This document shows, one piece after another, positions 51,524 to 61,724 of a stretch of DNA of 64,000 bases. The first letter of the stretch is position 1. Every line of letters starts with the position of its first letter. A program made the translations under genes and the position numbers. This DNA comes from an uncultured Alphaproteobacteria bacterium (GTDB lineage: Bacteria; Pseudomonadota; Alphaproteobacteria; Rhizobiales; Rhizobiaceae): assembly GCA_929200315.1 (NCBI GenBank), contig CAKMZB010000004.1, positions 71,726-135,725 of the forward strand, written 5' to 3'. Under the pieces are notes generated by a model. It searched no databases, was not told the origin of the DNA, and worked only from the letters and a program-made list of their open reading frames with translations.

Positions 51524-51916
51524 CTACGCAAGATCGGTATGGGCAAAGTCATCACCCTTGTAGAGCAAACGCGCTCCCAGCCGCTTGGCCATCGCATAGG
51601 CAAAGCAATCCCCCATGTTGAGTTTGGCCCGGCTATCGGAGCCCCTGCCGTACAGGTCGTAGGCGACCGCTGCAGCAGTGGCATCCTGCGGCTCCAGCGG
51701 TAAAACCTTCGCATTGTAATGATCGAGGAGCCTCTGCACGCGGAAGCATCCTTCAGCCTTGGAGACTTCACTTTTGCAGCCTACGGCAAGTCCAGCTTCC
51801 AACAAGGCAACCGGCGAGGTGACCCATTCGTCCCGCCGCATATCCAAAGCGATGGTTTCCCAACCAGCTTCGGCCGTCTGCACAGCGACCAAAACCGAAG
51901 CGTCAGCAAAGATCAC
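51524..51916 (-). CDS. vapC: VapC-family PIN-domain toxin
   Basis: A 130-residue PIN ribonuclease with acidic residues at MIFADASVLVA (Asp5), ALLEAGLAV, and NMGDCFAYAMAKRLGARLLYKGDDFAHTDL. VapC toxins cleave tRNA or rRNA. Its start overlaps the vapB stop by 4 bp, the normal antitoxin-first order. Confidence 0.9.
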   Translation of the reverse strand: MIFADASVLVAVQTAEAGWETIALDMRRDEWVTSPVALLEAGLAVGCKSEVSKAEGCFRVQRLLDHYNAKVLPLEPQDATAAAVAYDLYGRGSDSRAKLNMGDCFAYAMAKRLGARLLYKGDDFAHTDLA

Positions 51917-52170
51917 TCTCTGTCACCCCACAAATCGTCAAAGAATGCCTTGTCTTCCGCAGAGCCGCTCTCACAAGCGCCAGAAGAAGAGGGAGTCTGG
52001 ATCGCTTCGATCTGCCGCAGGAATTCCGCGTCGCTCAGCCGACCACGCTCCATCTCTGCCTGCAAGGCTTCCTTGACCGCTTGGGTTATCCCAACGCCTT
52101 TCTGCGCGGCAACTTTCCGGGCGAGATGATCCGTCTCAGCGTCTCGAATGTGGAAGGGCATGTTCGGCAT
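51913..52170 (-). CDS. vapB: VapB-type antitoxin (Rv0623/PSK family)
   Basis: An 85-residue protein: MPFHIRDAETDHLARKVAAQKGVGITQAVKEALQAEM at the N-terminus is a ribbon-helix-helix-like DNA-binding segment. The acidic C-terminus EDKAFFDDLWGDRE would neutralise the toxin. It is translationally coupled to vapC and probably autorepresses the pair. Confidence 0.88.
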   Translation of the reverse strand: MPNMPFHIRDAETDHLARKVAAQKGVGITQAVKEALQAEMERGRLSDAEFLRQIEAIQTPSSSGACESGSAEDKAFFDDLWGDRE

Positions 52171-52223
52171 CCGTCTAGACTACTCCAACTCAATCTAGCC
52201 AAACGGAACAGAATGTAAACATT

Positions 52224-53822
52224 CTACATGCGGAAAACACCGAACTCCGTCTTTTTAACTGGGGCGTTAAGGCTTGCTGCCAGCGCCAGAGCCAACACGC
52301 GGCGGGTGTCGCGGGGGCGAATGATGCCGTCATCCCACAGGCGCGCGGTGGCGTAGACGGGTTGGCCCTCTTCCTCGAACTTCTCAACGATTGGCTGTTT
52401 GAACTCCGCCTCTTCAATCTCGCTCCACTCCTCGCCTTGCGCTTCCATACCGTCCCGTTTGACGGTGGCGAGGACAGAGGCGGCCTGCTCGCCGCCCATG
52501 ACGGAGATGCGGGCGTTGGGCCAGGCAAACATGAAGCGCGGATCATAAGCCCGCCCGCACATGCCGTAATTGCCCGCGCCGTAAGAGCCGCCAACGATAA
52601 GCGTTAGTTTTGGCACGGCGGCGTTGGCGACGGCCATGACGAGTTTTGCCCCGTCCTTGGCGATGCCGCCGGCTTCATAATCGCGACCCACCATGAAACC
52701 GGTAATGTTCTGCAGAAAGACGAGCGGGATGCCACGCTGGCAGCACAATTCAACAAAATGCGCGCCCTTCTGTGCGCTTTCGCCGAACAGAATACCGTTG
52801 TTGGCGATGATCCCGACATCCATGCCTTCGATCGTCGCGAAACCGCAGACCAGTGTGGTGCCGTAGCGGGCCTTGAATTCATGAAAGCGTGAGCCGTCCA
52901 CCACGCGGGCGATGATCTCGCGCACATCGTATTGCTGACGCAGGTCGACCGGCACAACGGTTTCCAGCTCCTGTGCATCAAAGAGCGGTGCGTCGAACGC
53001 TGTCTCTTCTCCCTCCGGCTGCGGCAGAGTGCGCACAATATCGCGGACAATTTCCAGCGCGTGAGTGTCGTTCTCCGCCATATGGTCAGCGACGCCGGAC
53101 AGGCGGGTGTGAACGTCGGCACCGCCCAGATCTTCCGCCGAAACGCTCTCCCCTGTTGCGGCCTTTACGAGAGGCGGGCCGCCGAGAAAGATCGTACCCT
53201 GCTCGCGTACAATCACGGTTTCGTCGCTCATAGCGGGCACGTAGGCGCCCCCGGCTGTGCAGGAACCCATGACGCAGGCGATTTGCGCAATTCCCGCCGC
53301 GCTCATCTGCGCCTGGTTGAAGAAGATGCGGCCAAAATGCTCGCGATCGGGAAAAACCTCGGTCTGGTGCGGCAAGTTCGCCCCACCAGAATCAACAAGA
53401 TAAATACAGGGCAGCCGGTTCGCCTGCGCCACGGCTTGCGCGCGCAGATGCTTCTTCACCGTCAGCGGGTAGTAGGTGCCGCCTTTGATGGTCGCATCAT
53501 TGCAGACAACCATCACGAGCCGCCCTTCAACGCGGCCAATACCGGCAATCACGCCAGCGCCCGCAATGTTGTCGTCATAGACATTGTGAGCAGCGAGTGG
53601 TGAAAGTTCCAGAAACGGTGCTCCAGGGTCGAGTAGGCGCATGACGCGCTGGCGGGGGAGCAGTTTGCCACGCGCTAAGTGCCGTTCCCGTGCCCGTTCA
53701 CTCCCGCCTTTAGCGGCTTCGGCGTGGAGGTCTTCCATCCCCGAAATCAACTCCTCCCAATCGGCAAAATTGCGTTCCGCCTGAGGGCCGGAAGCGGGGG
53801 CGGTAGGTGTGAGAACACTCAT
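52224..53822 (-). CDS. mccB: methylcrotonyl-CoA carboxylase carboxyltransferase (beta) subunit
   Basis: A 532-residue carboxyltransferase of leucine degradation. Signatures are [120 protein letters not shown] and [19 protein letters not shown]. The start is ATG 53822 (MSVLTP); 12 more in-frame codons precede it. The biotin subunit mccA is not in the window, nor is a 3-methylglutaconyl-CoA hydratase, so the leucine genes are split. Confidence 0.92.
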   Translation of the reverse strand: MSVLTPTAPASGPQAERNFADWEELISGMEDLHAEAAKGGSERARERHLARGKLLPRQRVMRLLDPGAPFLELSPLAAHNVYDDNIAGAGVIAGIGRVEGRLVMVVCNDATIKGGTYYPLTVKKHLRAQAVAQANRLPCIYLVDSGGANLPHQTEVFPDREHFGRIFFNQAQMSAAGIAQIACVMGSCTAGGAYVPAMSDETVIVREQGTIFLGGPPLVKAATGESVSAEDLGGADVHTRLSGVADHMAENDTHALEIVRDIVRTLPQPEGEETAFDAPLFDAQELETVVPVDLRQQYDVREIIARVVDGSRFHEFKARYGTTLVCGFATIEGMDVGIIANNGILFGESAQKGAHFVELCCQRGIPLVFLQNITGFMVGRDYEAGGIAKDGAKLVMAVANAAVPKLTLIVGGSYGAGNYGMCGRAYDPRFMFAWPNARISVMGGEQAASVLATVKRDGMEAQGEEWSEIEEAEFKQPIVEKFEEEGQPVYATARLWDDGIIRPRDTRRVLALALAASLNAPVKKTEFGVFRM

Positions 53823-54051
53823 TCTTTTGGAATCCGGTTTGGTGTCGGGGTCGTGCAACTCTTAGACCATGACGGCGCGGAGCGGCATTTCCCAGACGAA
53901 AATTTAGTTGGTGTTAAAGCTCAGCCGATCCGCGACATCCATCACAGCCACCCGCCACGCGGAAATTTCAAAGTCATGGATTGTCTTGATGCCGGGCTCA
54001 TATCGCCACGCTAGCAGTGGCGGAAGGGGCAGGCAATTTTGGCGGTGCGGC

Positions 54052-54213
54052 TTAAGAGCCGGTTGTTGCCGTGGCGGTAACCTGGTTGGCCGCTTTGTCC
54101 GATCCGGCAATCACGGTGCCAGCGAGACCAATACCAAGAGCGACAAGCAGCGCCCATGCGGTGATGGACCAGCGAGCGCCTTCAGTGTTTTCGTTCTCAG
54201 TAAATTCGTTCAT
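54052..54213 (-). CDS. small single-pass membrane protein
   Basis: A 53-residue protein with a charged N-terminus (MNEFTENENTEGARW), one hydrophobic helix (SITAWALLVALGIGLAGTVIAG) and a Thr/Ala-rich C-terminus ending TATATTGS. No family is recognised. It sits alone between mccB and the MscS gene; the 226-bp gap on its upstream side holds an AT-rich patch around 54344-54385 and no other gene. Confidence 0.5.
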   Translation of the reverse strand: MNEFTENENTEGARWSITAWALLVALGIGLAGTVIAGSDKAANQVTATATTGS

Positions 54214-54439
54214 CTGGTGATCCGGATCATGGAACAGGATTGGTGCCTTGCACGGGTCCGTGCCTGCAACGGGCGCTCTGATAGAGTGGGCGATCACCAC
54301 ATGCAACAATCTGAAACAATTCTGCCACAATTGCTGTGGAAGAAGCGCTCAAACAATTCTTTTTTTTCAAATATATTCAGCCTTTTAGGCGGTGTTCCGC
54401 ATGGCAATTCGAGTTGCAGAAAAGCGCTGGAAAGCCGGG

Positions 54440-55789
54440 TTAGTCCTGCACCTTCGGCACGCTCTGCACCTCAACCGGCGTTCGCATGATGATCTCGCGG
54501 TGGGGGAATGGAATGGAGATGTCGTGCTCCTTGAAGACATCCCACAGCCCTAGCAGCACCTGGCCGCGAATGTTGGTGAGACCGTTTTGCGGATCGGAGA
54601 TCCAGAAACGCACAACGAAGTTGATGGAAGAATCACCAAACTCCGTCATCCAGCAGACGGGCTTCTTCAGGCCCGAGACCCGCTCGACCTGCTCGGTGGA
54701 AGTGATGGCAAGACGGGTCACTTCGTGGGGGTCGCTGTCATAGGCAACACCGAAATGCACATCGAGACGTACGAGTTTGTCTGTAAAGGACCAGTTGATG
54801 ACCTGGGTTGTGATGAAGTCTTCGTTCGGGATCAAAAATTCCCGCCCGTCCCGCGTGACGACGGAGACGAAGCGCGAGCGCAATTCGCGGATCCAGCCGA
54901 AGGTCTCGCCGAGTGAGATTGTATCCCCCGGCTTGATGGACTTATCGAGCAGAATAATGACGCCGGAGATAAAGTTGGAGACGACCTTTTGCAGGCCGAA
55001 ACCAAGGCCCACACCGATGGCACCAGAGAAGATCGTCAGCGCTGTCAGGTTCACGCCTATCGAATTGAGCGCGATGACGATGGCCAGAATGATCAGGAAA
55101 ATCTTGACGAGCTTGCCGATCAACACCTGCAGTGAAGGCGTCAGATCGGTGAAATTGCGGACCCGCGTTTCGGCATAATTGCCCACATTGGTCGCAAGCC
55201 AGGTAAGACTGACAAGCAGCGCAATGCCCTTCAGCACCAGCAGCGCGGAAATGCGGATATCGCCTATGGAAAAAGCGATTGCGTCCAGCGTCGCCAAAGT
55301 GGGGGTGAGGTAGCCGGTAAGATTCAGCGCCACCACAAGCCAAGCGGCCCAGGCCACCGTACGTGCCACAACCCGCGAGCGGATAATGCGGGAGAGAACA
55401 GATATGACCAGCCAAGCCAGCGAAAGATTGCCCGCCAGCTGCAACAGGAATGTATTCCAGTGCCAGGTGTTTGCCACCGCGATGGACCAGGCGATCCAGA
55501 CCAGTGGAACGAAGATGATCCACTCAACCCGCCTCAGCAAAGCAGCCAGAACGCGCAGGAAACCCGGGTTGATTTTCAACCCCCGGACCCAACTTTCCAG
55601 CGAAGGTTCAACCCGACGGGAAACTGCCAGCGCGACCAAATAAAGAACAACGATGATGGCGATCTGGTAGAGCGTCCAGGGATGGTAGAACGTGTTGAGC
55701 ACGTCTGCAGCGAAGGCTTGAAACCGCGGTAGAAGTTCCGTGGTTAGGTCAGTGGGGTCGAGGTCATCGGGAAATAAAGTCGGTTCCAT
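54440..55789 (-). CDS. MscS-family mechanosensitive channel
   Basis: A 449-residue protein with several N-terminal membrane helices. The MscS core is at about 230-340: ALTIFSGAIGVGLGFGLQKVVSNFISGVIILLDKSIKPGD is the pore-lining helix and linker, then ISLGETFGWIRELRSRFVSVVTRDGREFLIPNEDFITTQVINWSF. The soluble C-terminal domain ends with FPHREI. It releases solutes on osmotic downshift. It is divergent from the EamA gene. Confidence 0.93.
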   Translation of the reverse strand: MEPTLFPDDLDPTDLTTELLPRFQAFAADVLNTFYHPWTLYQIAIIVVLYLVALAVSRRVEPSLESWVRGLKINPGFLRVLAALLRRVEWIIFVPLVWIAWSIAVANTWHWNTFLLQLAGNLSLAWLVISVLSRIIRSRVVARTVAWAAWLVVALNLTGYLTPTLATLDAIAFSIGDIRISALLVLKGIALLVSLTWLATNVGNYAETRVRNFTDLTPSLQVLIGKLVKIFLIILAIVIALNSIGVNLTALTIFSGAIGVGLGFGLQKVVSNFISGVIILLDKSIKPGDTISLGETFGWIRELRSRFVSVVTRDGREFLIPNEDFITTQVINWSFTDKLVRLDVHFGVAYDSDPHEVTRLAITSTEQVERVSGLKKPVCWMTEFGDSSINFVVRFWISDPQNGLTNIRGQVLLGLWDVFKEHDISIPFPHREIIMRTPVEVQSVPKVQD

Positions 55790-55899
55790 GGGTTCGCTCT
55801 TACGAAGTTTTGCCGGTCATCACCACTGCGCTCTGCGCCAGTGGTGTATAGCGTCAACGATCTCTCGCACCTGAACATATACGCTGGCATGGGATTGAT

Positions 55900-56793
55900 A
55901 TGACTAAAATTGCTCAGCCCACATTCCGTGACTATCTGCTCATGGCCATTACGGTGATCACGTGGGGTTCAGCCTTTGTGGCCATCAATGTCGTGGTACC
56001 GGAAACCGGACCACTCTGGCTTGCCGCCTTACGGGTCAGCATCGCGGTGGCAGTTGTGTGGAGCTGGATGCTCTATCGCGGTATTTCTGTCCCCAAGGGC
56101 GCACGCGTCTGGGGCCTGCTCGTCATCGTCGCGCTTATGAATGTGGTACTGCCCTTCACGCTGATCGGCTGGGGGCAGCAGACAGCAGAAGCTGGAGTTG
56201 CGGCCCTCCTGATGGGCGTCGGCCCGCTGCTGGCACTGATCGGCAGCCATTTCACCACCAGCGATGACCGCATCACGCCGTACAAAGCGGCTGGTGTCGC
56301 GCTTGGCTTTTCCGGTATTCTGACTGTGGTCGGCGGATCTGCACTAGCGGGCCTCGGCGGTGATCGCATACTCGGGCAGGCTGCAGTTTTGGGTGGCGCG
56401 CTGGGCTACGCAATAGGCGGACTGCTGATCCGCCGCATCGCCATGTCATCGGAAGCAATTGCCGCGTGGGTGCTGGGCATTGGCATGGTGGTGTTGTTGA
56501 TTGCTGCGTCGCTCTTCGGTGGCCCCTTCCCCACCGGGATCGACAAACGCCCGCTTTTCGCGCTGCTCTTCCTTGGTGTTCTCTCTACCGGAATGGGACA
56601 GTTGCTGCGGTTCTATTTGGTGCAACGCATTGGCTATGCGACATTTTCGCTGGGGCTGAATCTCATTCCGGTGATCGGCATCGGCCTTGCCGCCTTATTG
56701 CTGGGGGAAGTGCTAACCCCGCACCTGCTCATCGCGTTGACGCTGATTCTCACTGGACTGGCGGTGGCCCGCTACAAACCTCAGGCCGTGTAG
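55900..56793 (+). CDS. EamA/DMT-superfamily transporter
   Basis: A 297-residue ten-helix permease with two EamA repeats: FRDYLLMAITVITWGSAFVAINV at the start and a second half from about GQAAVLGGALGYAIGGLLIRR. Drug/metabolite transporters of this class export amino acids or other small metabolites; the substrate is not evident. It converges on the aldo/keto reductase with a 13-bp overlap. Confidence 0.9.
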   Translation: MTKIAQPTFRDYLLMAITVITWGSAFVAINVVVPETGPLWLAALRVSIAVAVVWSWMLYRGISVPKGARVWGLLVIVALMNVVLPFTLIGWGQQTAEAGVAALLMGVGPLLALIGSHFTTSDDRITPYKAAGVALGFSGILTVVGGSALAGLGGDRILGQAAVLGGALGYAIGGLLIRRIAMSSEAIAAWVLGIGMVVLLIAASLFGGPFPTGIDKRPLFALLFLGVLSTGMGQLLRFYLVQRIGYATFSLGLNLIPVIGIGLAALLLGEVLTPHLLIALTLILTGLAVARYKPQAV

Positions 56794-57635
56794 ACCACGT
56801 CCCATTGCGGCGCGCCGTCCCATTGGCACAGACGTGCGTTGCGGGAGCCTAAGGCATCGATGGCGGCGATCTCATCGCCGGTAAGTTCAAAATCGAAAAT
56901 ATCGATATTCTCTTCAAGTCGTGCAGGAGTCGCGGTCTTCGGGATGGCGATACCGCCCTTCTGGATATGCCAGCGCAGGACGATCTGCGCCTGCGTCTTC
57001 CCGTGGCGACTGGCCGGACCGGCAATGGCATCTTCCTCAAACAGCGCACCACCGCGGAAGATCGGACAATAGGCGACCGGCGCGACGCCGTGTTCGTGGC
57101 AAGCCACCTTGACGCGACTTTCATCGAGGTAAGGGTGATTCTCGATCTGGTTGGTCGCGAGCGGCCTCTCGGAAGTGGCGACGGCCATGTTCAGCATTTC
57201 GGTTGGGAAGTTGGAGACACCAATATTGCGGGCCATGCCTCTGTCAGCGACATCGTTCAACAGCCCCATCCACTTGCCCATCTCCACCGACCCCTTGGGC
57301 GGCCAGTGGATCAACGCGAGATCGAGATAGTCGAGCCCAAGGCGCGCAAGCGTGCCTTCGACCTCTTTTTGAAAAACACCCTCGCGCACATTGGTCGGCC
57401 AAACCTTTGAGGTGACGAAAAGATCCTCCCGCGCGATGCCGCTTGCGCGGATGCCTTCGCCAACAGCTTCCTCGTTGTCATACATGATCGCCGTATCGAT
57501 ATGACGGTAGCCGAGGGCAATGGCGCGCTCGACAATCGCTGAACATTCCGCACCCTTAAGGCTGAACGTGCCAAGGCCGATGACAGGAATGCTGGCGCCA
57601 TTGGCGTTGTGGGTGGGGATCGTCGGTTTGGTCAT
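56781..57635 (-). CDS. aldo/keto reductase
   Basis: A 284-residue NADPH-dependent AKR with GLGTFSLKG, YRHIDTAIMYDNEEAVGEGIR (catalytic Asp and Tyr), FVTSKVWPTN (Lys), LALIHWPPKG (His), GVSNFPTEML, ATNQIENHPYLDE and GGIAIPKTA. It resembles the 2,5-diketo-D-gluconate reductase group; the natural substrate is unknown. The start is ATG 57635, 27 codons inside the longest frame. It is divergent from the DUF1624 gene by 49 bp. Confidence 0.92.
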   Translation of the reverse strand: MTKPTIPTHNANGASIPVIGLGTFSLKGAECSAIVERAIALGYRHIDTAIMYDNEEAVGEGIRASGIAREDLFVTSKVWPTNVREGVFQKEVEGTLARLGLDYLDLALIHWPPKGSVEMGKWMGLLNDVADRGMARNIGVSNFPTEMLNMAVATSERPLATNQIENHPYLDESRVKVACHEHGVAPVAYCPIFRGGALFEEDAIAGPASRHGKTQAQIVLRWHIQKGGIAIPKTATPARLEENIDIFDFELTGDEIAAIDALGSRNARLCQWDGAPQWDVVYTA

Positions 57636-57684
57636 GGATGGCCTTTCTTTGCGCCGCGGGGCTTTGCGGGCTACAGGCGCATCT

Positions 57685-58752
57685 ATGAACCAAGCTGCTC
57701 CCTTTCGCCAACGCATTCCGCTTATCGACGTCGCGCGCGGCCTCGCGTTGGTAGCGATGACGATCTACCATTTCGGTTGGGATCTGGACGCCTTCGGTTG
57801 GCTGGATCCGGGCTCCGCGACCTCCGGTGGCTGGCGGCTTTTTGCCCGTTTCATCGCCTCCAGCTTCCTCTTTCTTGTCGGCGTTTCACTGGTGCTCGCC
57901 CATGGGGGCGGCGTGCGTTGGCAGGCGTTTGTGAAGCGTTGGCTGCAAGTCGTGACCGCAGCAGCCCTCGTCTCCATCGCAAGCTACGTGCAGGTGACAT
58001 GGCCGCAAATCGATTTTCTCTTTTCCTATGCCCGGGAGACGGGAGATTGGTCGGAGGTGGTGAACCCCCTCGCCTGGCCCGCGCCGGGATCGGGCTTCAT
58101 CTTCTTTGGTATCCTCCATGCCATCGCGCTGTTCAGCCTATTCGCCCTCCCTTTCCTGCGGGTGCCGTGGTGGGGGAATGTGTTAGCCGCCATCGCAGTG
58201 CTGGTGGTGGCCAGTATTGGCATCAGCACCGTCTTCGATCCAATCTGGCTGACATGGATCGGCCTCTACACTGTCCCCGTCGCGTCCAACGACCACGTGC
58301 CGCTATTTCCATGGTTCGCGGCGGTGCTAACAGGCATGGCCGCCGCGCAGCTTGGCACGCGCTTTGGCATCTGGGAACGCATGGCCACCCGGCGCAGCCC
58401 GGCGGAAAGGCCGCTGACCTTCATCGGTCGTCATTCACTGATCTACTATCTCGTCCACCAGCCGGTGCTGATTGTAGGACTGTGGCTCTTCACCACGTTT
58501 GTTGCCCAGCCAGACCCCATACCCGCAACCATTGTCGCGTGCGAGCGCACATGCAGCGCCGAGCTTCCGGGTTTTCCGTGCCTGGATTACTGCACCTGCA
58601 CCATTACGCGCATGGCGGACATAGGCTACCCGTTCGGCGTCCCCGCCCGCCCGATTACCGAGGCACAGCGCGAGATACAGGAGGACGCGTCGCGCATGTG
58701 CTTTGCGCGGGCGACCGACAGTTTCAATGAAGAAGACGGTCAGGCTGACTGA
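57685..58752 (+). CDS. DUF1624 (heparan-alpha-glucosaminide N-acetyltransferase-like) membrane protein
   Basis: A 355-residue polytopic protein: [30 protein letters not shown] near the N-terminus is the DUF1624/HGSNAT-like acyltransferase signature, with [14 protein letters not shown] near residue 258. After the last helix a roughly 70-residue soluble tail contains clustered cysteines ([19 protein letters not shown]). The role may be acylation of an envelope molecule, but this is unproven. It converges on ivd with a 13-bp overlap. Confidence 0.85.
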   Translation: MNQAAPFRQRIPLIDVARGLALVAMTIYHFGWDLDAFGWLDPGSATSGGWRLFARFIASSFLFLVGVSLVLAHGGGVRWQAFVKRWLQVVTAAALVSIASYVQVTWPQIDFLFSYARETGDWSEVVNPLAWPAPGSGFIFFGILHAIALFSLFALPFLRVPWWGNVLAAIAVLVVASIGISTVFDPIWLTWIGLYTVPVASNDHVPLFPWFAAVLTGMAAAQLGTRFGIWERMATRRSPAERPLTFIGRHSLIYYLVHQPVLIVGLWLFTTFVAQPDPIPATIVACERTCSAELPGFPCLDYCTCTITRMADIGYPFGVPARPITEAQREIQEDASRMCFARATDSFNEEDGQAD

Positions 58753-59912
58753 TCAAACAATTCCCGGCCGATCAACATGCGGCGAATTTCACTGGTGCCC
58801 GCTCCGATCTCATAGAGCTTGGCATCGCGCAGCAGACGGCCCGTCGAATATTCGTTGATATAGCCATTGCCGCCGAGCAATTGAATCGCGTCCAGCGCCA
58901 CCTGCGTTGCCTTTTCAGCTGCGTAGAGAATAGCGCCCGCCGCATCCTGGCGGGTGGTCTCACCGCGATCACAGGCCTTAGCGACGGCGTAGACATAGGC
59001 CTTGCAGGCATTCATGCCCACATACATGTCCGCCACCTTGCCCTGCACGAGCTGGAACGTGCCTATGGGCGCGCCAAACTGCTGGCGCTCATGGACATAG
59101 GGCATAACCACATCCATCGCCGCCTGCATGATGCCAAGCGGCCCGGCTGAGAGCACTGTGCGCTCATAGTCGAGACCGGACATGAGCACCTTCACGCCGC
59201 CATTGAGCGGGCCCATGACGTTTTCCTCCGGCACTTCACAATCCTGGAAGACCAGTTCCCCAGTCTCCGACCCGCGCATACCAAGCTTGTCCAACTTCTG
59301 TGCGATAGAGAAACCCTTAAAACCCTTCTCAATCAGAAAAGCCGTAATCCCCTTGGGGCCTGCGTCAGGGTTAGTCTTGGCATAGACGATGAGCGTTTCA
59401 GCCTGAGGGGCGTTGGTGATCCAGAATTTGGAGCCGTTGAGGACGTAACGGTCGCCCCTCTTTTCAGCCTTCAGCTTCATGGAAACAACGTCCGACCCCG
59501 CCCCCGGCTCGCTCATGGCAAGCGCGCCGAGATGTTCTCCGGTCACGAGTTTTTCCAGATAACGGCCTTTTTGATCATCGTTCCCCCAGCGGGAAAGTTG
59601 GTTCACGCAAAGATTGGAGTGGGCGCCATAGGACAGGCCAACGGAAGCAGAAGCCCGACTGACCTCCTCCATGGCGATGCAATGTTCCAGATAACCAAGA
59701 CCAGCACCGCCCCATTCTTCAGGCACCGTGATGCCGTGGAGACCAAGCGCGCCCATCTCCGGCCACAGCTTGCGAGGGAACCAGTCTTCGCGATCCACCT
59801 TGTCGGCAATTGGTGCGATCTTATCCTGCGCAAAGGAGCGGACGGAATCGCGCAGCATGTCGGCATCTTCACCCAGATCGAAATTGAAGGAGGGGACATC
59901 GTTGGGGATCAT
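58740..59912 (-). CDS. ivd: isovaleryl-CoA dehydrogenase
   Basis: A 390-residue acyl-CoA dehydrogenase. [36 protein letters not shown] and [41 protein letters not shown] identify IVD. The glutamate usual at the C-terminal site is replaced (IGAGTSE), and the base lies instead in [17 protein letters not shown], as is known for IVD. It oxidises isovaleryl-CoA in leucine breakdown. Its ATG overlaps the GNAT stop as ATGA. A LiuR-type regulator gene lies 2.3 kb away. Confidence 0.95.
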   Translation of the reverse strand: MIPNDVPSFNFDLGEDADMLRDSVRSFAQDKIAPIADKVDREDWFPRKLWPEMGALGLHGITVPEEWGGAGLGYLEHCIAMEEVSRASASVGLSYGAHSNLCVNQLSRWGNDDQKGRYLEKLVTGEHLGALAMSEPGAGSDVVSMKLKAEKRGDRYVLNGSKFWITNAPQAETLIVYAKTNPDAGPKGITAFLIEKGFKGFSIAQKLDKLGMRGSETGELVFQDCEVPEENVMGPLNGGVKVLMSGLDYERTVLSAGPLGIMQAAMDVVMPYVHERQQFGAPIGTFQLVQGKVADMYVGMNACKAYVYAVAKACDRGETTRQDAAGAILYAAEKATQVALDAIQLLGGNGYINEYSTGRLLRDAKLYEIGAGTSEIRRMLIGRELFDQSA

Positions 59913-60349
59913 TGGTCGAATACCTTGGCGTATTTGATAAACGGGGTTTTGGCGGCCACCTTGTCGTAGAGAACGCGTGCCGTCGAGTTGAACTCCTGCG
60001 TCGTCCAATAGACTTGTTCGGCATCCTGCTTTCGCGCCGCATCGTAGACGGCTTCAATCAGATTGCGGGCAACGCCCTTGCCGCGGGCGGTGGGCAGGGT
60101 GAAGAGGTCGTTTAAGTAACAGCGCGGCACATCGTCCCACGTGGTGGTGTGGAAGAGATAGTGGGTGATCCCCACCATGGCATCGCCATCAAAAGCAGCA
60201 AATCCGAAGATGTCACCCTCGGGATCCACCAGACGCGCGAATGTGCGGGCTGACTTCGCGTCATCCAATGTATGCTCATAGAATGTGAGATAGCCGTTCC
60301 AGAGCGGTAGCCAAGCTGCATGGTCTAAGGGTTCCAGGGGACGGATCAT
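59909..60349 (-). CDS. GNAT-family N-acetyltransferase
   Basis: A 146-residue acetyltransferase with [65 protein letters not shown]; the R-G-K-G-V-A segment binds acetyl-CoA. It is coupled to ivd by a 4-bp overlap, so the two are co-transcribed. The start is uncertain: ATG 60349 is chosen because the domain begins there ([13 protein letters not shown]), and 60367 is also possible. Confidence 0.88.
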   Translation of the reverse strand: MIRPLEPLDHAAWLPLWNGYLTFYEHTLDDAKSARTFARLVDPEGDIFGFAAFDGDAMVGITHYLFHTTTWDDVPRCYLNDLFTLPTARGKGVARNLIEAVYDAARKQDAEQVYWTTQEFNSTARVLYDKVAAKTPFIKYAKVFDQ

Positions 60350-60454
60350 GGCGGAACCGGACTCCATTCGAAAATAAGCGATGCCCATTGTTGCCACGGG
60401 CACCGCCAATTCAACCCTAATTCCTCAGAATGCGAAATTAGTGATTGGCCAGAT

Positions 60455-60844
60455 CTAAACCAACAGCAGAACAGCGTAGATCATTGTCACGACCCAGCCA
60501 GCGGTAAACGCGATCGGCCGCAACGGCAGCTTGGTTTTTCCCGAAAACATAAAGACCGCATGAAGGCACCGGATTGCGAAAAAGGCGATGGCGAGCCAGC
60601 CATACCAGACCGAGGACGCGCCGGCTGCATGTCCGATCAGGACAATCGCAGCAAACGGCACGAACTGTTCCACCAGATTCATATGCGCGCGCTGGGCGCG
60701 ATGAACCCAAGCCGGCAACTTGCTCACGTCCGCCGGACGTTCAAGGAACTCAGCATCCGTCTGCGCGAGGCCAGCAACGAACGGGATCCAAAGGCTTGTC
60801 GCCAAGATTGCCGTGAGAAGGGTGAATGTGAGTTCGGTAGTCAT
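60455..60844 (-). CDS. MAPEG-family membrane protein
   Basis: A 129-residue four-helix membrane protein with RAQRAHMNLVEQFVPFAAIVLIGH and AIRCLHAVFMFSG, the MAPEG pattern (glutathione transferase or eicosanoid-enzyme relatives; bacterial roles mostly unknown). Its ATG overlaps the SRPBCC stop by 4 bp, making it third in an arsR-SRPBCC-MAPEG operon. Confidence 0.88.
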   Translation of the reverse strand: MTTELTFTLLTAILATSLWIPFVAGLAQTDAEFLERPADVSKLPAWVHRAQRAHMNLVEQFVPFAAIVLIGHAAGASSVWYGWLAIAFFAIRCLHAVFMFSGKTKLPLRPIAFTAGWVVTMIYAVLLLV

Positions 60845-61305
60845 TCGACATACTCCTTGTTTGTCGTGTTATCTTCAACGTAAGCCTTCACGCGGTTGAC
60901 GACTTTCTGCCAACCGATCCTAACGTCGCCTTGTCCATCCGGAATCGCGTAATGGAGAACGGTAAAGCGGCAACCAGTAGCGGTCTTCTCAATCTCGTAG
61001 ACACAGCGTGAAGCAGGGGCTTCGGGCCCGAAAAAAGTCGGCTCAAACGTCATTTCCAGCCGTTTGGGTGCGTCGAGCGCAATGATTTGGCCGCCGAGCA
61101 ACAGGTTCCCATCAGGTGTGTAGTGATCGAAGCGCCCGCCTGCTTTCATTGTTGTCTTCAGCGAGCAAAGAGCGAAGTGATAGAGTTGGACGTGGCTGGT
61201 TTCCGTCAACGCTGACCAGAGCCGCTCGGGCGCACAGGCAATGTCAGTTTCCAGAACAAAGTCCGGCTTTTCCTGTTCGGCAATTTTTTGAACTGTTTGG
61301 TTCAT
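60841..61305 (-). CDS. SRPBCC/AHSA1-domain protein
   Basis: A 154-residue START-like hydrophobic-ligand fold: FVLETDIACAPERLWSALTE, GGRFDHYTPDGNLLLGGQIIALDAPKRLEMTFEPTFFG and FTVLHYAIPDGQGDVRIGWQKVVNRVKAYVE. Such proteins commonly pair with an ArsR-type repressor. It overlaps both neighbours by 4 bp. Confidence 0.9.
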   Translation of the reverse strand: MNQTVQKIAEQEKPDFVLETDIACAPERLWSALTETSHVQLYHFALCSLKTTMKAGGRFDHYTPDGNLLLGGQIIALDAPKRLEMTFEPTFFGPEAPASRCVYEIEKTATGCRFTVLHYAIPDGQGDVRIGWQKVVNRVKAYVEDNTTNKEYVE

Positions 61306-61634
61306 TTCTTCCCTCCTTCAATTGAATTTTTCAGATTCAGCATCGCTCTGGCCATTGGTTTTTGTGTCAGCGGCTCCATCCAGCGGTCCACGACCTGCTG
61401 CAGCGGGATGACATTGAGATAGTGGTGCTTGAACCGACCAGACCGGCGCGGAATAACGAGCCGCGCGTCTTCAAGAACCTTTAGATGTTTCATCACTCCA
61501 AAGCGGGTGAGCGAAAAGCCCAGCTCATTCACGGCCTCCTCAATCTGCCCGGATGTGCGCCCATCCCGCTCGGCCAAAAGGTCGAGTATGGCTCGTCGAC
61601 AGGGGTCAGAGAGGGCTTTGAAAACCGTATCCAT
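61302..61634 (-). CDS. ArsR/SmtB-family HTH regulator
   Basis: A 110-residue winged-helix protein: MDTVFKALSDPCRRAILDLLAERDGRTSGQIEEAVNELGFSLTRFGVMKHLKVLEDARLVIPRRSGRFKHHYLN. No metal-site cysteine pair is visible, so it is probably of the type regulating SRPBCC operons rather than metals. It heads the three-gene operon and likely represses it. Confidence 0.92.
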   Translation of the reverse strand: MDTVFKALSDPCRRAILDLLAERDGRTSGQIEEAVNELGFSLTRFGVMKHLKVLEDARLVIPRRSGRFKHHYLNVIPLQQVVDRWMEPLTQKPMARAMLNLKNSIEGGKK

Positions 61635-61724
61635 GCCTTCTAATAGGTTACTAAATTATCACGTGTCAATATCCGCACATGTTTGCACTGCAGATTTTTT
61701 CACGCCAGCCTCGGCGCAGGATAA

